64,000 nucleotides of DNA, from NCBI GenBank assembly GCA_023425025.1, contig JAFADG010000012.1:73830-137829 (forward strand), given 5' to 3'. The position numbers were made by a program, and so were the translations under genes. A model generated the notes under the pieces. The model did not search any database. It worked only from the letters and a program-made list of their open reading frames with translations, and had not been told where the DNA came from. This DNA is from Bacillota bacterium (GTDB taxonomy: Bacteria > Bacillota > Clostridia > Christensenellales > Aristaeellaceae). Shown piece after piece: positions 63,821-64,000 of the stretch; within the stretch, counting starts at the first letter, position 1, and the number at the start of each line of letters is the position of its first letter.

Positions 63821-63851
63821 GGGGGCACTCCTCCTTAACGCTTGGACCGGA

Positions 63852-63870
63852 ACCGGGAGCTTGTCCCGGT
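63852..63870 (-). promoter_or_regulatory. Leader hairpin of guaA
   Basis: ACCGGGA (63852-63858) with TCCCGGT (63864-63870), in the ~58-base guaA leader. No purine riboswitch core was found. Confidence 0.4.
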
Positions 63871-63885
63871 ATTATGGACTTACCT

Positions 63886-63914
63886 ATTCTGCCATAAAAC
63901 CGCCCGCGAAGCAA
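63886..63914 (-). promoter_or_regulatory. Promoter of guaA-lysA
   Basis: Minus strand TTGCTT (63914-63909), 17-base spacer, CAGAAT (63891-63886). Moderate match. Confidence 0.6.
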
Positions 63915-63967
63915 GTATTCCCGCGAAAAATGCAGGAATAAATCAGAAGAGAATGACCGGGAAACAG

Positions 63968-64000
63968 GCGGGGAGGGAGCTTTTTGAAAAAAGCTCCCTC
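63968..64000. terminator. Terminator-family hairpin, cut by the window end
   Basis: Starts GGCGGGGAGGGAGC and TTTTTGAAAAAAGC then GCTCCCTC, the same layout as the hairpins at 20520 and 31187. The second arm is incomplete in this window; it probably ends a gene beyond the edge. Confidence 0.7.

Noticed and set aside
63821..64000. Purine or other riboswitch before guaA
   Set aside because: No conserved core was found; only a short hairpin and a moderate promoter.

Overview
This is a gene-dense 64 kb chromosomal window with high GC (roughly 55-60 % by eye). It fits an anaerobic, low-oxygen-tolerant member of the Bacillota, probably a gut Clostridia of the Christensenellales/Oscillospirales type. 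The reasons are strong GGAGG ribosome sites, TTGACA/TATAAT promoters, a Gram-positive GAAC-N4-GTTC LexA box, Fe-S aldo/keto reductase and flavodiiron protein genes, YesM/YesN two-component genes, DUF342 and BspA-type LRR proteins, and a flavodoxin-rich redox set. The genus cannot be fixed from the sequence. No rRNA, tRNA, CRISPR array, prophage or insertion sequence was seen.

Layout. 1-2.8 kb: Fe-S aldo/keto reductase and a DEAD-box helicase preceded by a structured leader ending in a terminator. 3.1-8.4 kb (minus): a polar-solute ABC operon with a UroD-like protein, two near-duplicate binding proteins, two permeases and an ATPase. 8.7-12.5 kb: an MFS exporter and a two-gene PLP sulfur amino acid operon. 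12.6-21.4 kb: secreted unknown, DUF6440-like protein, an ABC exporter under an apparent leader-peptide attenuator, an unknown protein, a FapA/DUF342 protein and a GNAT. 21.7-31.2 kb: uvrB with an SOS box, murA, thiT with a TPP riboswitch, an HD nucleotidase and a TIM-barrel protein, a BspA-like LRR protein, pgi. 31.2-34.1 kb: MFS transporter with upstream short ORFs, an acetate-type transporter, a broken gene. 34.1-38.4 kb: response regulator, sensor kinase and sugar-binding protein, overlapping like a three-component sensor. 38.5-42.8 kb: redox cassette (GNAT, FAD reductase, ferredoxin-type protein, flavodiiron protein, flavodoxin-like reductase). 43.0-48.5 kb: polysaccharide cluster (flippase, two GT2, DUF2304, DUF2142). 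48.6-53.1 kb (minus): multi-sugar ABC operon, divergent from an AraC-aminoglycoside-phosphotransferase fusion. 54.7-60.6 kb: isoprenylcysteine-methyltransferase-like protein, secreted unknown, sigma/DUF4179 pair, CapA-like protein and a MerR/GyrI-like regulator. 61.0-63.8 kb (minus): guaA-lysA.

How it fits together. The window is mainly housekeeping genes interleaved with transport and sensing modules. The sugar sensor (RR-HK-SBP) and the sugar ABC operon 10 kb away may belong to one circuit. A recurring theme is short upstream ORFs and RNA hairpins ahead of transporter and wall genes: a 13-codon ORF before the UroD operon, 21 codons plus terminator/antiterminator before the ABC exporter, 34 codons before an MFS gene and 23 codons overlapping murA. 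The intergenic DNA also holds two dispersed repeat types, a stereotyped terminator family and a roughly 110-180 bp element present three times, and one run of five consecutive hairpins after murA. The best candidates for new biology are the ABC-exporter attenuator, the five-hairpin array, the AraC-APH fusion with its internal start, and the redox cassette.
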